Shown here piece by piece: positions 38,121 through 48,731 of a stretch of 64,000 nucleotides of DNA. A program made the position numbers and the translations under genes. Positions within the stretch are counted from its first letter, which is position 1. Every line of letters starts with the position of its first letter. Source of the stretch: Massospora cicadina (taxonomy: Eukaryota; Entomophthoromycota; Entomophthoromycetes; Entomophthorales; Entomophthoraceae); NCBI GenBank assembly GCA_022478985.1, contig JAKSZP010009200.1, positions 371,934 through 435,933 on the forward strand, read 5' to 3'. The notes below the pieces were generated by a model. It worked only from the letters and a program-made list of their open reading frames with translations, was not told the origin of the DNA and did no database searches.

Positions 38121-38265
38121 AGTTACAATGAAATTCAGAGTGCTCAGGAAGTGTTTTAGCGGATGCTGCTTCAAAAGAATATTATGACTCCTCCAAACAG
38201 GACGGTAAGGGAACCTCCACAGAGGGCTTCCGCAAAGGGGCAAGATGACATAAGGGAATATTAGG

Positions 38266-38811
38266 TCAATGAGGTAATTTTCCCTGGGCGTTATCCTCTG
38301 ATAAAGGAACAATCAACATGTGATTATTGGTCAAAGACAAGGATAGTGTGTTTTCTTTCAAATTAGTCCTGACGTCAAACTTTCTCAACCACTCTATACC
38401 CAAAATAATGGGGAACAAGGGGTTTTGGATAGTTAGAAAATTGACATACAGATGATAGGCGCCCAGCTGGTAGTCCACTAACCCCATGACGTTTAGTGTA
38501 GGGATACATTGAGAAGCCCCACCTCTAACCATACCACTTGGGGAGTAACTCAACTCAAAGTAGTCAGCAAGGTCATTGTCAAAAAAATTGTTAGAGGCAT
38601 CAGTATTCACTAAAATGGTTGTGGGGAACTTTCCCCTAGGGGATATGAATGTAGCAGTCAATAAGAAGCATCCAGAATGGGATTTATCCAAAGCAGAAAA
38701 CGCCACTACCTCCCCTGAAAATTCTTCCTCTGGTGTGAGCAAGCCATCAGGGTATGTGTTGGAATCATAGAAGGGAGAGGGATAGTGGGCCACTCTCACT
38801 ACTGAGCCCAC
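38266..38811 (-). pseudogene. element G protease, catalytic site degraded
   Basis: A 181-codon open frame has the retropepsin fold signature. ILVNTDASNNFFDND stands at the active site, where the family has V-D-S-G-A-S, so the catalytic Asp and Gly are both replaced. The late block is PLFPIILGIEWLRKFDVRT. The frame is open but should not be active. Confidence 0.85.
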
Positions 38812-39418
38812 ATATCCCCCACACCTTCTGCAGGTGCATATGGATTATTATATCTAAAACGAAGTTCCTTTTCCACTTCCTGAGTGCCTTGGATAATGGT
38901 AGGGGTCAAACGTGGGTTCTCAGGAGTAATCTGATATACAGGAATAGGGTCCTCATTCATTACATATGAGTTAATAAACGGTTAAGAGGTAGAGACAAAG
39001 TTTTCATTATAAAACGCGTTTTCAGATGTGAACAACATAATCCCTTGAACTGTGACGGAATGCCCGACGTTACCCATGGCCAACACCCCCAGGCCCATCT
39101 GCACCAATTCCAATGGCATCAGCTGAACACGTGGTTGAAGGGAAACTCATTTAATTAAGTTAAAATTAATAATTTTGGTAGAAAGTCAAGGAATCACAAC
39201 TTTTGGACATCGAAGCATCCGTATCCACCAGGTACAAGCACAAAGGGTGGATACTTTCCAGCTGGAGGAAACCAAAATAACGCTGAGTTGCTCCAACCTT
39301 TGGGAAAAAGAGGAAACAGTGGTGCGGCTTATGTCAGCCAAAGTCCACAGCCGGGGCCCACCATTTCCACTTTGGAAAAGTTCCACATGGAAAAAGTACA
39401 TGCACATAAATTCAAAAG
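38812..39418 (-). pseudogene. element G, gag remnant (mostly deleted)
   Basis: Only about 600 bp lie between the primer-binding site and protease, far too little for a normal gag. A text CRRCGGYVG near 38830-38860 may be half of a zinc knuckle. The segment at about 39000-39120 reads MPLELVQMGLGVLAMGNVGH without a recognised domain. A large internal deletion is the likely cause. Confidence 0.5.
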
Positions 39419-39428
39419 GTTGGTCAAC
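39419..39428 (-). promoter_or_regulatory. apparent self-priming site of element G
   Basis: On the minus strand GTTGACCAAC lies three bases inside the 5' LTR. It does not begin with TGG. It is perfectly complementary to GTTGGTCAAC within the 3' LTR, as in Tf1-type elements, where the RNA's own 5' end primes reverse transcription. Confidence 0.65.
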
Positions 39429-39431
39429 TAT

Positions 39432-40271
39432 TGTAAGGATTGTGTCTATAACTCTCCTGTCCCCAGCATGGCAGTGATCGATGCTTAAGCCCAACGCCAG
39501 GTAACTAGCCATTAGAATCAAAAGCATTATTGCCCAGCATAAGGACTGGAGCAATAATAACTCAAGCAAAGAAATGCAATAAATAAACAGCAAAAATGTC
39601 GCAGTGTACACTGAGAGAAGGGATAAGCAACCCAGGGAGAAGGGTACATGGACGAACCAACGGTGCACAAGGTGATAATTCGACTGTGGTCAAAATGGCA
39701 AGTTTAATGGAGTGTAATACTTCCTTGAAGGGGTCTGTGCACAGGGTCATTCAGAGTAACATTTAAAAATGGTAAAAATGGGGGAACTCTATTTTGGGAA
39801 GTCAACCAACAAGGAATGTTGGTTAGGGAAAACAGATTTAAGCATTGATGGGGTAATAAGGGTTTTGCATAAGCGAATCCAAGAACCACCCCACCAATAG
39901 GCACATGCTACCATCCTAATTGGTAGAATACGCCAAAACCAACTTCACTCATGTAATCAATTGAAGTTGGATTTGAGCCAAACGTGTGATTTTGTAAATG
40001 GAATTGGTTTCAAAACCCCATTCCTCAACAAAACAAACCGAACCATCTACATTTGTTACATAGGCCATTAGTTTTAACGCCTGGGCTATAGTAAGAAACT
40101 GGGCATTTTTCACCCCACTAGTATCAACCTGGGCATGTTTTGCCCATACCCAGTGTTGGTCTAGGGTATGCCTCAGGTCAGGGAGGCCCTATAGCTTCAC
40201 CTTTTGGACCTCCTGGCGCCCAGCCTTATCTTTGGGGTTGGTCCTCACTATGATGTCATCTACACATGACA
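39432..40271 (-). repeat. element G, 5' LTR
   Basis: 840 bp, closely similar to 34192-35030. The self-primer sequence at 39801-39810 differs at two positions from the 3' LTR copy. Confidence 0.93.
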
Positions 40272-40276
40272 TCTAT

Positions 40277-40804
40277 ACCATCTTTATAAAAAATTGATCA
40301 AGGGGTCTAAATAATAGGAAATTTGGCGCCCAACTCTTTCATTGGTGTTAATGAGATTAACATCTGTTGCTAATGAATTTCAACCCTAACTAGTTGAACC
40401 AATAATGAATAATACATTTACTCGTCCATTTACCTAGTCAGTATCCACCTCTGAATAGTTATAACTCATCATGAGTTGGACTCAGAAATAGCATATCCCA
40501 ACGCTTATATCCAACCCTAGGGAATTAAACTTATGAAGCTATCAACCTGATTAGCTAATAGGACCATTTACCCATTAATAGCGAGTTGCATTACTTCAGG
40601 CTAACTCACAGGGTACTTTTTTACAAGCTTTGTCAACGCTTCATCAACTGTAAATACAACTTTAATAATTGTTATTAACCCCATTCATTCTATATAAATA
40701 TTATAGTTGTTACTAATTGTAACAACAATTAACCTATTCACAAACAGTGTCAGGGATCATCGCCAACACAACACTAATTATTCATCAGAATCAATTCTGG
40801 TAAA
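40277..40804. other. internal sequence of element E between G and K copy 1
   Basis: No gene seen. TTGGCGCCCAACTC at about 40326 looks like a primer-binding site for another LTR element, but no LTR could be tied to it. A TATAAATA stretch lies near 40694. Confidence 0.35.
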
Positions 40805-42741
40805 ATATTTTTTCTCTCAATTTGCTCACTTTTGGTCAAAGCGTAGTTTGAGATTTTAGTGAAAAACAGCTCCACTTGTTGTTACCCTATTCAAGTTACC
40901 TATGTCAACACGTTTTATGCCTGCTGCCCCCACATGGGGTAGTGGTGCACCACCTTCTAATGTTTTTGGACATTGCTGAAATGTGCTCTTGCTGGTTTGG
41001 CTAGCCCCCAAATTCTTCAGCACACTATGTCCCACCTAAGGAATTAGCCTTACATCTCACTCAAACCAGGTGGTGTCACGCTGCCCCCTTGTGCTCCCCC
41101 AGAACAACATGTAATTTGGCCTTTGGGTTAACTTTGCCAAGTTGTACCCCTATTCAAATAAAGCCATTATGTATTAGCCCAGGCTGTTATGTAGCATGCA
41201 GGCTTCATTGACTTCAGCCCCTTCAAGATATATTTTGATCTTGGCTTCTCAAGTGAAGCTGATGCTGCAGTAGCAGCTACCATTCCCCTGGTATCCAGAG
41301 CACCCCCCTCCCAACTACTCATACCCAGTAGACCACTGATACCACTCTTGTGTTTCAGTTAGCAGGCCTCTCTACCCACCTACCACCTGAAATTTCAATC
41401 AATGAAATTATCGCTGGATTATCAGAATATGGTTCTGATCCCAGGGTACAATTCGTGTTTTCCAATGGAGCCACTTGCCTTGCAGGCCCCTCACGCCTTT
41501 TGTGACTATTTGTCCAGTATCAACAGAAATAGCCCTCTAAATCCCCCTCGCATATTATACTCTCTGCCCCAGACCATTCTTTTTAGGCTCAAGTGGATGT
41601 AGGGCGCACTTGCCCTACCTCTTTCCAACTGGGCCATTTGAAATGGTGCTGCCCCTCCATTTAACAAGCTGTGGCATCCACACCTTATTCTTTTCATGAT
41701 GAACTCATATCCAATCCGATACATTTTTTAAAAACTATCCTTCCCCCTCCTCCCAAAGTGGTAGCCACAGCAATCACTGAATCAACCAACCAAAAATTAC
41801 CTCAATGAACCTCTTCTCCTGAACCAACCAAACAGGAGTCAGAATGGACTAAAGTAAGTATAAACCATCCTCCCAGCCAAATGCAACAGATAACCCATAT
41901 GCAAATAACACATTAAATTCGACCAAAATTTATTAGATTATCTTGTTGAGGTTGATGAATCAGCTGAGCTTATCACTGAATCCAAATGGGCTGTGCCCCC
42001 TTTTATTCAAAATGTACCTCAATACTGATTATGCGGCCCAATTCCTATAGCGCCATTATGTGCCTCGCCCTGATGCCACCCCATTCAAAAGTGACCACCA
42101 ACTAGTTGAAGAGGCAGTTGCCTCCCCCAAATGTCGCCCAACCCATAAAGCCATTGCAAAATCAGTTGCAGTACTGACTACATGCCTGCCACATCCTAAC
42201 CCACCTAGTACCATGCTTCCAAAACCGAAAAAAGACCACTTCCAATACTATCAGGTGGCAAATTCAGCAGTTCAAAAAGTTGTGGCACTCGTAAAGTTCA
42301 TCCCAAAAACCTGCATTACCCACAACAACCTTACTACCTTCGCCACCCTACCTAAAGTACGCCTTAAGGCTGAAAAAGAACTTACAGACTATATTTCCAC
42401 CCTCTTCATTGCAAACATTGAGTTGCAAGCACCCATTTGTTATCTTGACCCCCATTATATGATGTGACCGCACCAATTATATCAGCTTTGTGCCGCTAAA
42501 TGTCCACAACAGATGAGTAAAAGTTCTCCTAATACCCCTTCAATCACTGCCATGGATGTATAGCAGTTTCCACTTCCAACTAGGTTGGTGTGTTTATTTT
42601 AAATTTTGCATCAGTTGGAGTGGATCCTTCTGTCTTGTTTTGACTTTATTTTATTTTCATTTTTTATTTTTAAGTTTTAGCTCGTTTTAGCATCAGTAAT
42701 GTCTGTCCCCTGGTCGGCTTGCCTCAGTTAAATAAAGCAGG
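40805..42741 (+). mobile_element. retroposon K, copy 1, with a remnant reading frame and a LINE-type tail
   Basis: The proposed borders are a 12-bp duplication with one mismatch (TCTGGTAAA.TA at 40796-40807 and 42742-42753). A frame starting ATG at 40901 is broken early. A 135-codon open part remains at 42060-42467 and is not recognised. The 3' end (about 42702-42741) reads GTCCCCTGGTCGGC...CCTC.GTTAAATAAAG. It matches the ends of K copy 2 and, more distantly, of the LINE and SINE. It has no RT of its own. Confidence 0.6.
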
Positions 42742-42753
42742 TCTGGTAAATTA

Positions 42754-43096
42754 GATATTATTCTATAGGAATTAACCTAGACAATAGTATTAATTAATTA
42801 TCTTTAACAACTGAAATATATTATAAAGTGAACCTGCAGTGAATAAAACAGATAATTTACTATAAACTATTAACGCCAAACGATGTGGGCATTCCAAAAT
42901 CCTAACAAGGGGTCAATTTCTTGACTTTTGGAAAGGACCCTTTAGAGAATCCCTTTCTATTAACTCTATTTCAATACTAATAATTTAATTGGCCAGAAAA
43001 TAGAATGAGTCTCAACTAACTCAGAGAGAAATCTTAAAGCTTTTGAAATTATAAATCCCATTCTATTGGCTTTGCGTAAAAAAAAGTTCATGATGA
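42754..43096. other. internal sequence of element E, no gene seen
   Basis: AT-rich with short frames only. Confidence 0.4.
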
Positions 43097-43335
43097 TGGA
43101 GGCTATTATACGCCCCCTGACCAGCACAATGATTTGACAACCAGTCACTAAGATGTCAGAGGACGCACAAGTATGAGATTTGGTCCAAAGATTATGTGCA
43201 CAATGTCATAGAAGTTGCCTCGAAGCAATTCCCTTTATACCTTTGGGTTCTACTGCCAATGCCAAGCAGATTACTGAAACCACATTTACAGAGTTTTTTC
43301 CATTTGTATGAAGATGAGTAATGGCATATTAAGAA
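43097..43335 (+). repeat. dispersed repeat with conserved CAQCH...FIPLG peptide, copy 2
   Basis: Partner of 9093-9335. It reads LCAQCHRSCLEAIPFIPLGS without a stop over that span. It is oriented against element E, so it was probably carried in by another insertion. Confidence 0.5.
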
Positions 43336-43693
43336 ATGGTAAATAATTTAATCTTAAAACTTCATTGATTGAGATGGCAATTTACACCTGCAGTTTCAAG
43401 AGCTACAAGGGTCACAAAAACAACAGAAGTCACAGGTGAGCTCAGAACAGCAGTCTTGCATTCACAAACAGGTCAGAAATCCACAGTATAATTTTATGGA
43501 ATAAACACATAAAATCCTAAAGAATCAAGGAGTCTGACTTTGATGACCTTGAAACTAAGTTACAGAGTTAAAATTGACCTACGACAATAAAATTGATTTG
43601 TTAAGATTAAGTACTACTTTAGACATCAATTCATCTGTCATTACAAATACATCCATATTTTACAATAAAATAACAATTAAACAAATCTATCTT

Positions 43694-43989
43694 TTCGATT
43701 TATTTGAGGTACGCCGACCAGGGGACGAACAGTACCAATCACAACACTCAAAATGGCAAAACAAACTACTAACCAGGTGGGAAGCAGAAACTGCTTAACC
43801 CACCATGGCAGAGGGTGAGGAGGGGTCGGGGGTTGGTTTTCAGAAAGACCCGCCTCAATCAAGGGGTGTTGGTTGCAGTACTGGATCAGAGCAGAGAGCT
43901 AGGGCGTTGGGGCATCTGCATAGTGGGGGCTGAGGTCAGCGTAGTAGGAGTTTTCCACTTCTGCATCAAGATAATGACGGGAAAGTGTC
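43694..43989 (-). mobile_element. retroposon K, copy 2 (296 bp, 5'-truncated)
   Basis: A clear insertion with a perfect 16-bp target duplication (TAAACAAATCTATCTT at 43678-43693 and 43990-44005). It is markedly GC-richer than its surroundings. On the minus strand the coding text WWVKQFLLPTWLVVCFAIL corresponds to the decayed C-terminal text of K copy 1 near 42560-42600. The 3' end reads GTCCCCTGGTCGGCGTACCT followed by CAAATAAATCGAA. It lacks an obvious poly(A) tail. Confidence 0.85.
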
Positions 43990-44333
43990 TAAACAAATCT
44001 ATCTTATAAAGTTAATTTAAATGGTTTATAAAAGCTATATATAATTGATGCGATGTAAAAGGTTTGGGATTAAGCCTTATAGTTGCTACCTTAGGTTAGA
44101 AGGAGCTCCAGTGTACTTATTAGTAGCCATTGTTAAATGATATTCCAAGGCTTCAACTTGGTTATACACGCTAAAAACCATGTCTAGAAGTCCCAGTTAC
44201 CCAAAAGTAAATCCTCCAAGTTGCTTGGTAATGCACCCTGTAATCAAATAAATAACTTATTTCAAGTGAATCAGCCTTTCCAATAAAAACCCACTGAGTT
44301 AGCCAACCAATTCAGTGATACCCTGAATCACAA

Positions 44334-44645
44334 TTAAACAGGAAAATTTTTCCCAAGCGTAAATTTTAACAGTGTGGGAGTTTGAATCATCATTATTTGA
44401 GGCATCCATGTTAATACCAGTAGAAGATGTTGGAGTAGCATCAGAAAGAGCTGCATTATAGCCTGAACTGTGAGTTCATGCATCTTAAAGTTGGACCTAC
44501 CAAGAGGGGAAAGTATAGTAAAAGCTGTAAAAAAATTAGCCACCATTAGCACCTCATTGCCATAACATTCCAACTCATTGGGTTCAGTATCTAAAGTAAC
44601 TACCATTTCCCCAATGGTTGATCTAAAGCATGAGATCGACTTCAT
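44334..44645 (-). pseudogene. possible N-terminal gag frame of element E
   Basis: A 103-codon open frame begins about 270 bases downstream of the E primer-binding site on the minus strand, where gag should start. The sequence itself (MVVTLDTEPNELECYGNEV) matches no gag I recognise. The call rests on position only. Confidence 0.3.
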
Positions 44646-44913
44646 TTATAAGAGCCAACTTTTATATCTTGACAGATTTGGTTGACAGATCCATAATCTG
44701 ATAACGGTATGCCTCATGTTTGTTATCAGCCTGCTTCAGTTTCTGGTTAGAGATCAAAGTCTAAAACTAAAATCATTAAGCAACTATCCTTGAGCTTAAA
44801 CTAGGTGTTTTAGGGAGTTAATCTCCTAATAGAGGTAAGAGAAAGAGTAAAATTAATAATCCCTTATAACTTGTTTCTTAGTAAAAAGCAAGTGAAAAGG
44901 GCTGCAAAAAATG

Positions 44914-44932
44914 CCCCCTTTAGTGAGCACAA
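44914..44932 (-). promoter_or_regulatory. primer-binding site of element E
   Basis: On the minus strand TTGTGCTCACTAAAGGGGG, 17 of 19 bases like the sites of A, B and H. It lies next to the part of the E LTR left outside the LINE. Confidence 0.7.
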
Positions 44933-44935
44933 AAT

Positions 44936-44970
44936 TTTTTTTAATCACCAATTTGTCATTAATTGGTATT
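44936..44970 (-). repeat. element E, 5' LTR, inner piece (cut by the LINE)
   Basis: About 35 bp between the primer-binding site and the LINE. Its last 18 bases are one arm of the LINE's target duplication. Confidence 0.6.
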
Positions 44971-45008
44971 TGAATTTATTGCGGGGAAGGCCAACCATGG
45001 GACGGACA
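44971..45008 (-). other. 3' terminal tail of the LINE, shared with SINE and K
   Basis: On the minus strand the end runs TGTCCGTCCCATGGTTGGCC then TTCCCCGCAATAAATTCA. The SINE ends TTGTCCCAAGGTTGACCC then TCCTCAAATAATTT. K ends GTCCCCTGGTCGGCGTACC then TCAAATAAAT. The three align without large gaps right up to their target duplications. Confidence 0.8.
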
Positions 45009-45072
45009 CTTCCGAATATGACTCAGACGAGACAAAACTCAGTACCAGGCGAGGCACCCCAGAGAAGCGATG

Positions 45073-48000
45073 CTATCTCTTGTTGCCAGCAGGAACGCCA
45101 CTTATGGGAAGGGGGAGGGAACGTGTGTAGGGGGCGTAGCCACTATTGAGCACGTGTGGAAGAAGGGGTCTGATTTGATGAACCAGACTGGGAACCAGGA
45201 GGAGACCAGCTGCCGGCGACGTGGTGGGAGATATCCAAACATCCACGCTTGAAAGTGATCCACCAAAATGAGACCGGAATCTGTGGACAGCTTCAGGGAG
45301 GGTGGGGATGGATCCGGCGATGGCATCCAAGACAATCGTGTGGATAGTCCACATGGCGATTGCAACCACCAGAGCACGAAGGGAGGGTGGGAGGGGGAGG
45401 CCATTGATGAAGCAAACATATCTCTTGACAGACTGAAGGGATGTGTTTGATCCTGGCCTAGCAGACGTTGGACTTCGCGCCATATTACTTTAGAGGTGGG
45501 GCACTTCTCCAGGCGGTGAAACAGCGCTCCATACTGGCCACACACGACACAGGATGAGTGTAAAGCATTAGAGCGCTCAGCTGTACGATACACCCGCCTC
45601 AGGCAGCGCCACACATGGGAACAGACTTGAGGCTGCAACAGAGGATGGTGTGCGTATTTCCAGATAGTCTTTTGGGTCTCAGTGGAATAAGGGATGTCCA
45701 TCATGTCCAGGTAGTCCACCCTGGATAGGACTTGGGGTCGAGTGGGGATCACGCCATCATGGATGGGTAGCCCCTGTACCTCGTGTGTGAATTGAGGAGA
45801 GGGGCGGCCTCTTTGGGTTGTATGTCCACTAATACGAATTCTCCACTCTGCGCTTCGCATGGAGAGTAGGATTCGTTTGTAGTGGGTTTTGGTCCCGTGA
45901 GGACCTGTGGCTGATGTGTGTGATGCGAGGTAATTCATCAGGGAGTGGGGGTTTGATGGATTGTTGAGGCTCAAGGCTCGGGAGAAGTTGGAGCGGGCTG
46001 CGCGGGACCAGTGTTGGGATGGGAGTGTAGGAGCAGTGACGGCCGCAATCCAGGTGCCTAGGATCTTGGCGGCATGGGCTTTGAAGTCAAGTAGGCCCAT
46101 GCCACCATGATGATGAGGGCCAAACATGACCTCTAGCCGTACTGGTGGAGGGCGGCCTGACCAAAGCCAACCTTGTAGCAAAGCATACAGGGATTTGAAG
46201 AAGCTTGGGGAGAAGGGGATGGCGTGGGCTCCAAACCAGACTTTGGATAGGAGCATAGAGTTGGCAAGAACAACCCTGCCAGTGAGGGTAGTAGGGTGGG
46301 CTCTGAGAGAGGCGATTCGCTTCGTCACGTTGTCCAGTATATGGCCCTCCATTACTGCTGACGTGTATCCTCCTGCCTCCAACCACACGCCCAGATGGCG
46401 TACCGGTCCTATGGTAGGTCGCAGTACAAATGGGAGCACCAGTGGAGCGGTGTGTTTTGAGTTAGTAAGGCGTGGACTTGGGCGAGCAGCTGGGCTGGGT
46501 TGGGAACTACTTGCTGGGGCCCAGCAGTTCTGAAACTGACCAAGGAGGATGATTTCGGTTTTGGAGGCGTTTAGTGCCGCATTGCTTACTTGGGAATATT
46601 CCTGGATGAGGGCTTCAAGCGCGTGTGCATCTTTACTATTAGACACCCCCACCACGCAATCATCTGCAAATGCCATCATCTTGACTGGGGTTTGGCCTGG
46701 CACATGGACCCCAGTGAGTTGGGCATTCACATTTCGCAGTAGTGGGTCAAGGCTGAAGTTGTATAAGAGTGGGCTGAGGGGGTCCCCTTGTCGCAGGCCC
46801 CTTTGAGGATGGACTACATCCGTTAGGAAACCTGGGCCGCGCACAGCCATTGTTGCAGATTCCGTGAGCAGCATCACCCAGTTAATGAAGCGGGGAGGTA
46901 GGCGGAATTGTTGGAGGCAGGCCCTAAGGTATTCCCAGTTTACTCTATCATAGGCCTTTTGTTGGTCCAAGAATACAAGTGCCCCGGAGGCTGTGGACTG
47001 ACACACATTAGCCACAGAGTGCACGTTATCCCAAATTGACCTTCTGGGGATGAAACTAAATTGTTCTGGAGAGATGGTGGCAGATGCTACAGTCCCTAAA
47101 TGGTTAGCCATGATTTTTGTTAAAATTTTGGTGTCTGTGTTTGTTAGAGAAATGGGGCGCCAGTTGGCTAAGTCTAGCCTATCCCCTTTCTTGAAGAGTG
47201 TGACTGTAAAAGCCTCATGTCCTCCTGGTAGGAGGCGCGTTTCCAACAGGTTTTGGTTGAGTGAGGCTAGCAGCAATGGGGATATGTATTTAAAATATTT
47301 TTTGTAGAACTCATATGGAATGCCATCTGGGCCTGGGCATTTTTGGTTTGGCGCACCGCGAATGGTAGTCCATAATTTGTTCAGAGTAATTAAATTCATT
47401 ATTTCTGGGTATCAGAAAACGGTGCAGATATGAGCTCTGTCAAGAAATTCTGCCAATTCAGCTGGCTGAATTGGTTCAGCTCGGTATAACTTGGAGTAAT
47501 ATCTTTGCATTTCAATTGCCACTTCAGCCGGTGTGTCCACGATAGAATTATCCAATCTTTGCACCTGTGTGTAGGCCACGCTCTGGCATGGTACAAAATT
47601 TTTTTTGAAGAAGTATGCGGTGCACTTGTCACCTTTAGTGATGCATGTGGCCCTGTATTGGACACAAACCCGATGTTTGTGTTGCCTTTCAAGTGCGTTG
47701 AGGTGGGCTGCTGCCTCCGCCCACTTCTGGCCCCATGCAGGGCTATATCCTGAGGCTGAAATGTTGGACTCCAAGTGGGCCAATTCTGCCAACGCACGCA
47801 ATATAACTGCTGATGCGGCTTGTGAGCATCTGGATGAGAGATGGCGATAGTGGCGGATGGTGTCTTTTTTGAAAGTTACCCATGTGGAAATGGGGTCCAC
47901 GCAAAATGGTGCAACAAACGATTTTGCCAAAGTTGCCTCTTCCACCCATGTGGAAAATCCTGGCGACGCTAGCTCTGGGGGGCGGATTTTGCACCAATGT

Positions 48001-48731
48001 GGGGCCTTTGCAACTGTGACGGGTAAGTGGTATGTTATCAAGACCAGTCAGTGGTCAGAGAATTCCATTTTCGTTGTTTTGAAGTGGGAGATGTGGGGTT
48101 GGAATTTCGCCGGTGCTAGAATAAGGTCAATGTGGGTCATGGACCTTAATTGGTCATTGTGGATGTGGGGACACGTCATGTTTTCGAGCAGTGGGGCATG
48201 TCGTGGCAGCGCATCCATTAACCCAAGGGTGGCTTTTAGAATGCGTAGTTCTACGTGACCCTGTGGGGCGTGGGGTGAGGGTGGCCACCGGTCTGTTGGT
48301 GAGGTTAGCCAACAGTTCATGTCACCAATTAGGAAAGAATCGGGGGGTAGCGGGAGGGATTTGACTGACGAGAAAAATTCCTGACGCTCTTGTGCACCGT
48401 TTGGGGTGTAAATGTTGACAATTGTGTGTGCAACATCGGCCCATGAGAAGGTGACAATGAGCACCCGGTCATTTAGGAATGTTTCTGAAGATGTAAATTT
48501 GAAAAAATTGTTTTTCTGAATTAAAACCCCATAGTACTTCGACCAAAAGGATAGGGATGGTAGGAGCATTGTTTTCCAAGCATCCTCGGAACCTCATAGA
48601 CAGTGGGTTTCCTGGATGGCCAGGATATCCACGGGTAAATTATTTTGGCAAAAACTCAGTTTCCTAGCCCGGGATGGGGAGGCCTTGAGTCCGGCAATAT
48701 TTAGCGTCCCTAGAGTGAAGGTTTCCCCCAT
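45073..48731 (-). pseudogene. LINE ORF2: endonuclease and reverse transcriptase, broken
   Basis: Starts MGETFTLGTLNIAGL (ATG at 48731-48729), overlapping the end of ORF1 by 22 bases. The APE endonuclease spans 48040-48731 (IQETH, LIGDMNCW, MTHIDLIL, EFSDH). TGA stops at 48594-48596 and 48048-48050 both fit CGA decay. A frameshift lies near 47400. RT is in a 765-codon open frame (45102-47399): KCPGPDGIPYEFYKKYF, then MMAFADDCVVGVS with intact Asp pair. C-terminal zinc motif CVVCGQYGALFHRLEKC is at about 45500-45560. After it a frame change, probably near 45480, leads into 45073. No RNase H domain was seen. Confidence 0.93.

Larger units (their letters stand above)
34192..40271 (-). mobile_element. 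chromovirus-like Ty3/gypsy element G, complete with LTRs and target duplication
   Basis: LTRs of 839 and 840 bp (34192-35030, 39432-40271) are flanked by a perfect 5-bp target duplication TCTAT (34187-34191 and 40272-40276). A purine tract and an apparent self-priming site are in the right places. Protease, RT, RNase H and IN are readable on the minus strand. Gag is mostly gone. The pol text and priming mode match the Tf1/sushi-type chromoviruses. It is younger than D and E but inactive. Confidence 0.93.

Noticed and set aside
46126..46533. Plus-strand open frames across the LINE
   Set aside because: They are antisense to the LINE ORF2 RT, and the high G+C of the LINE makes chance frames long.
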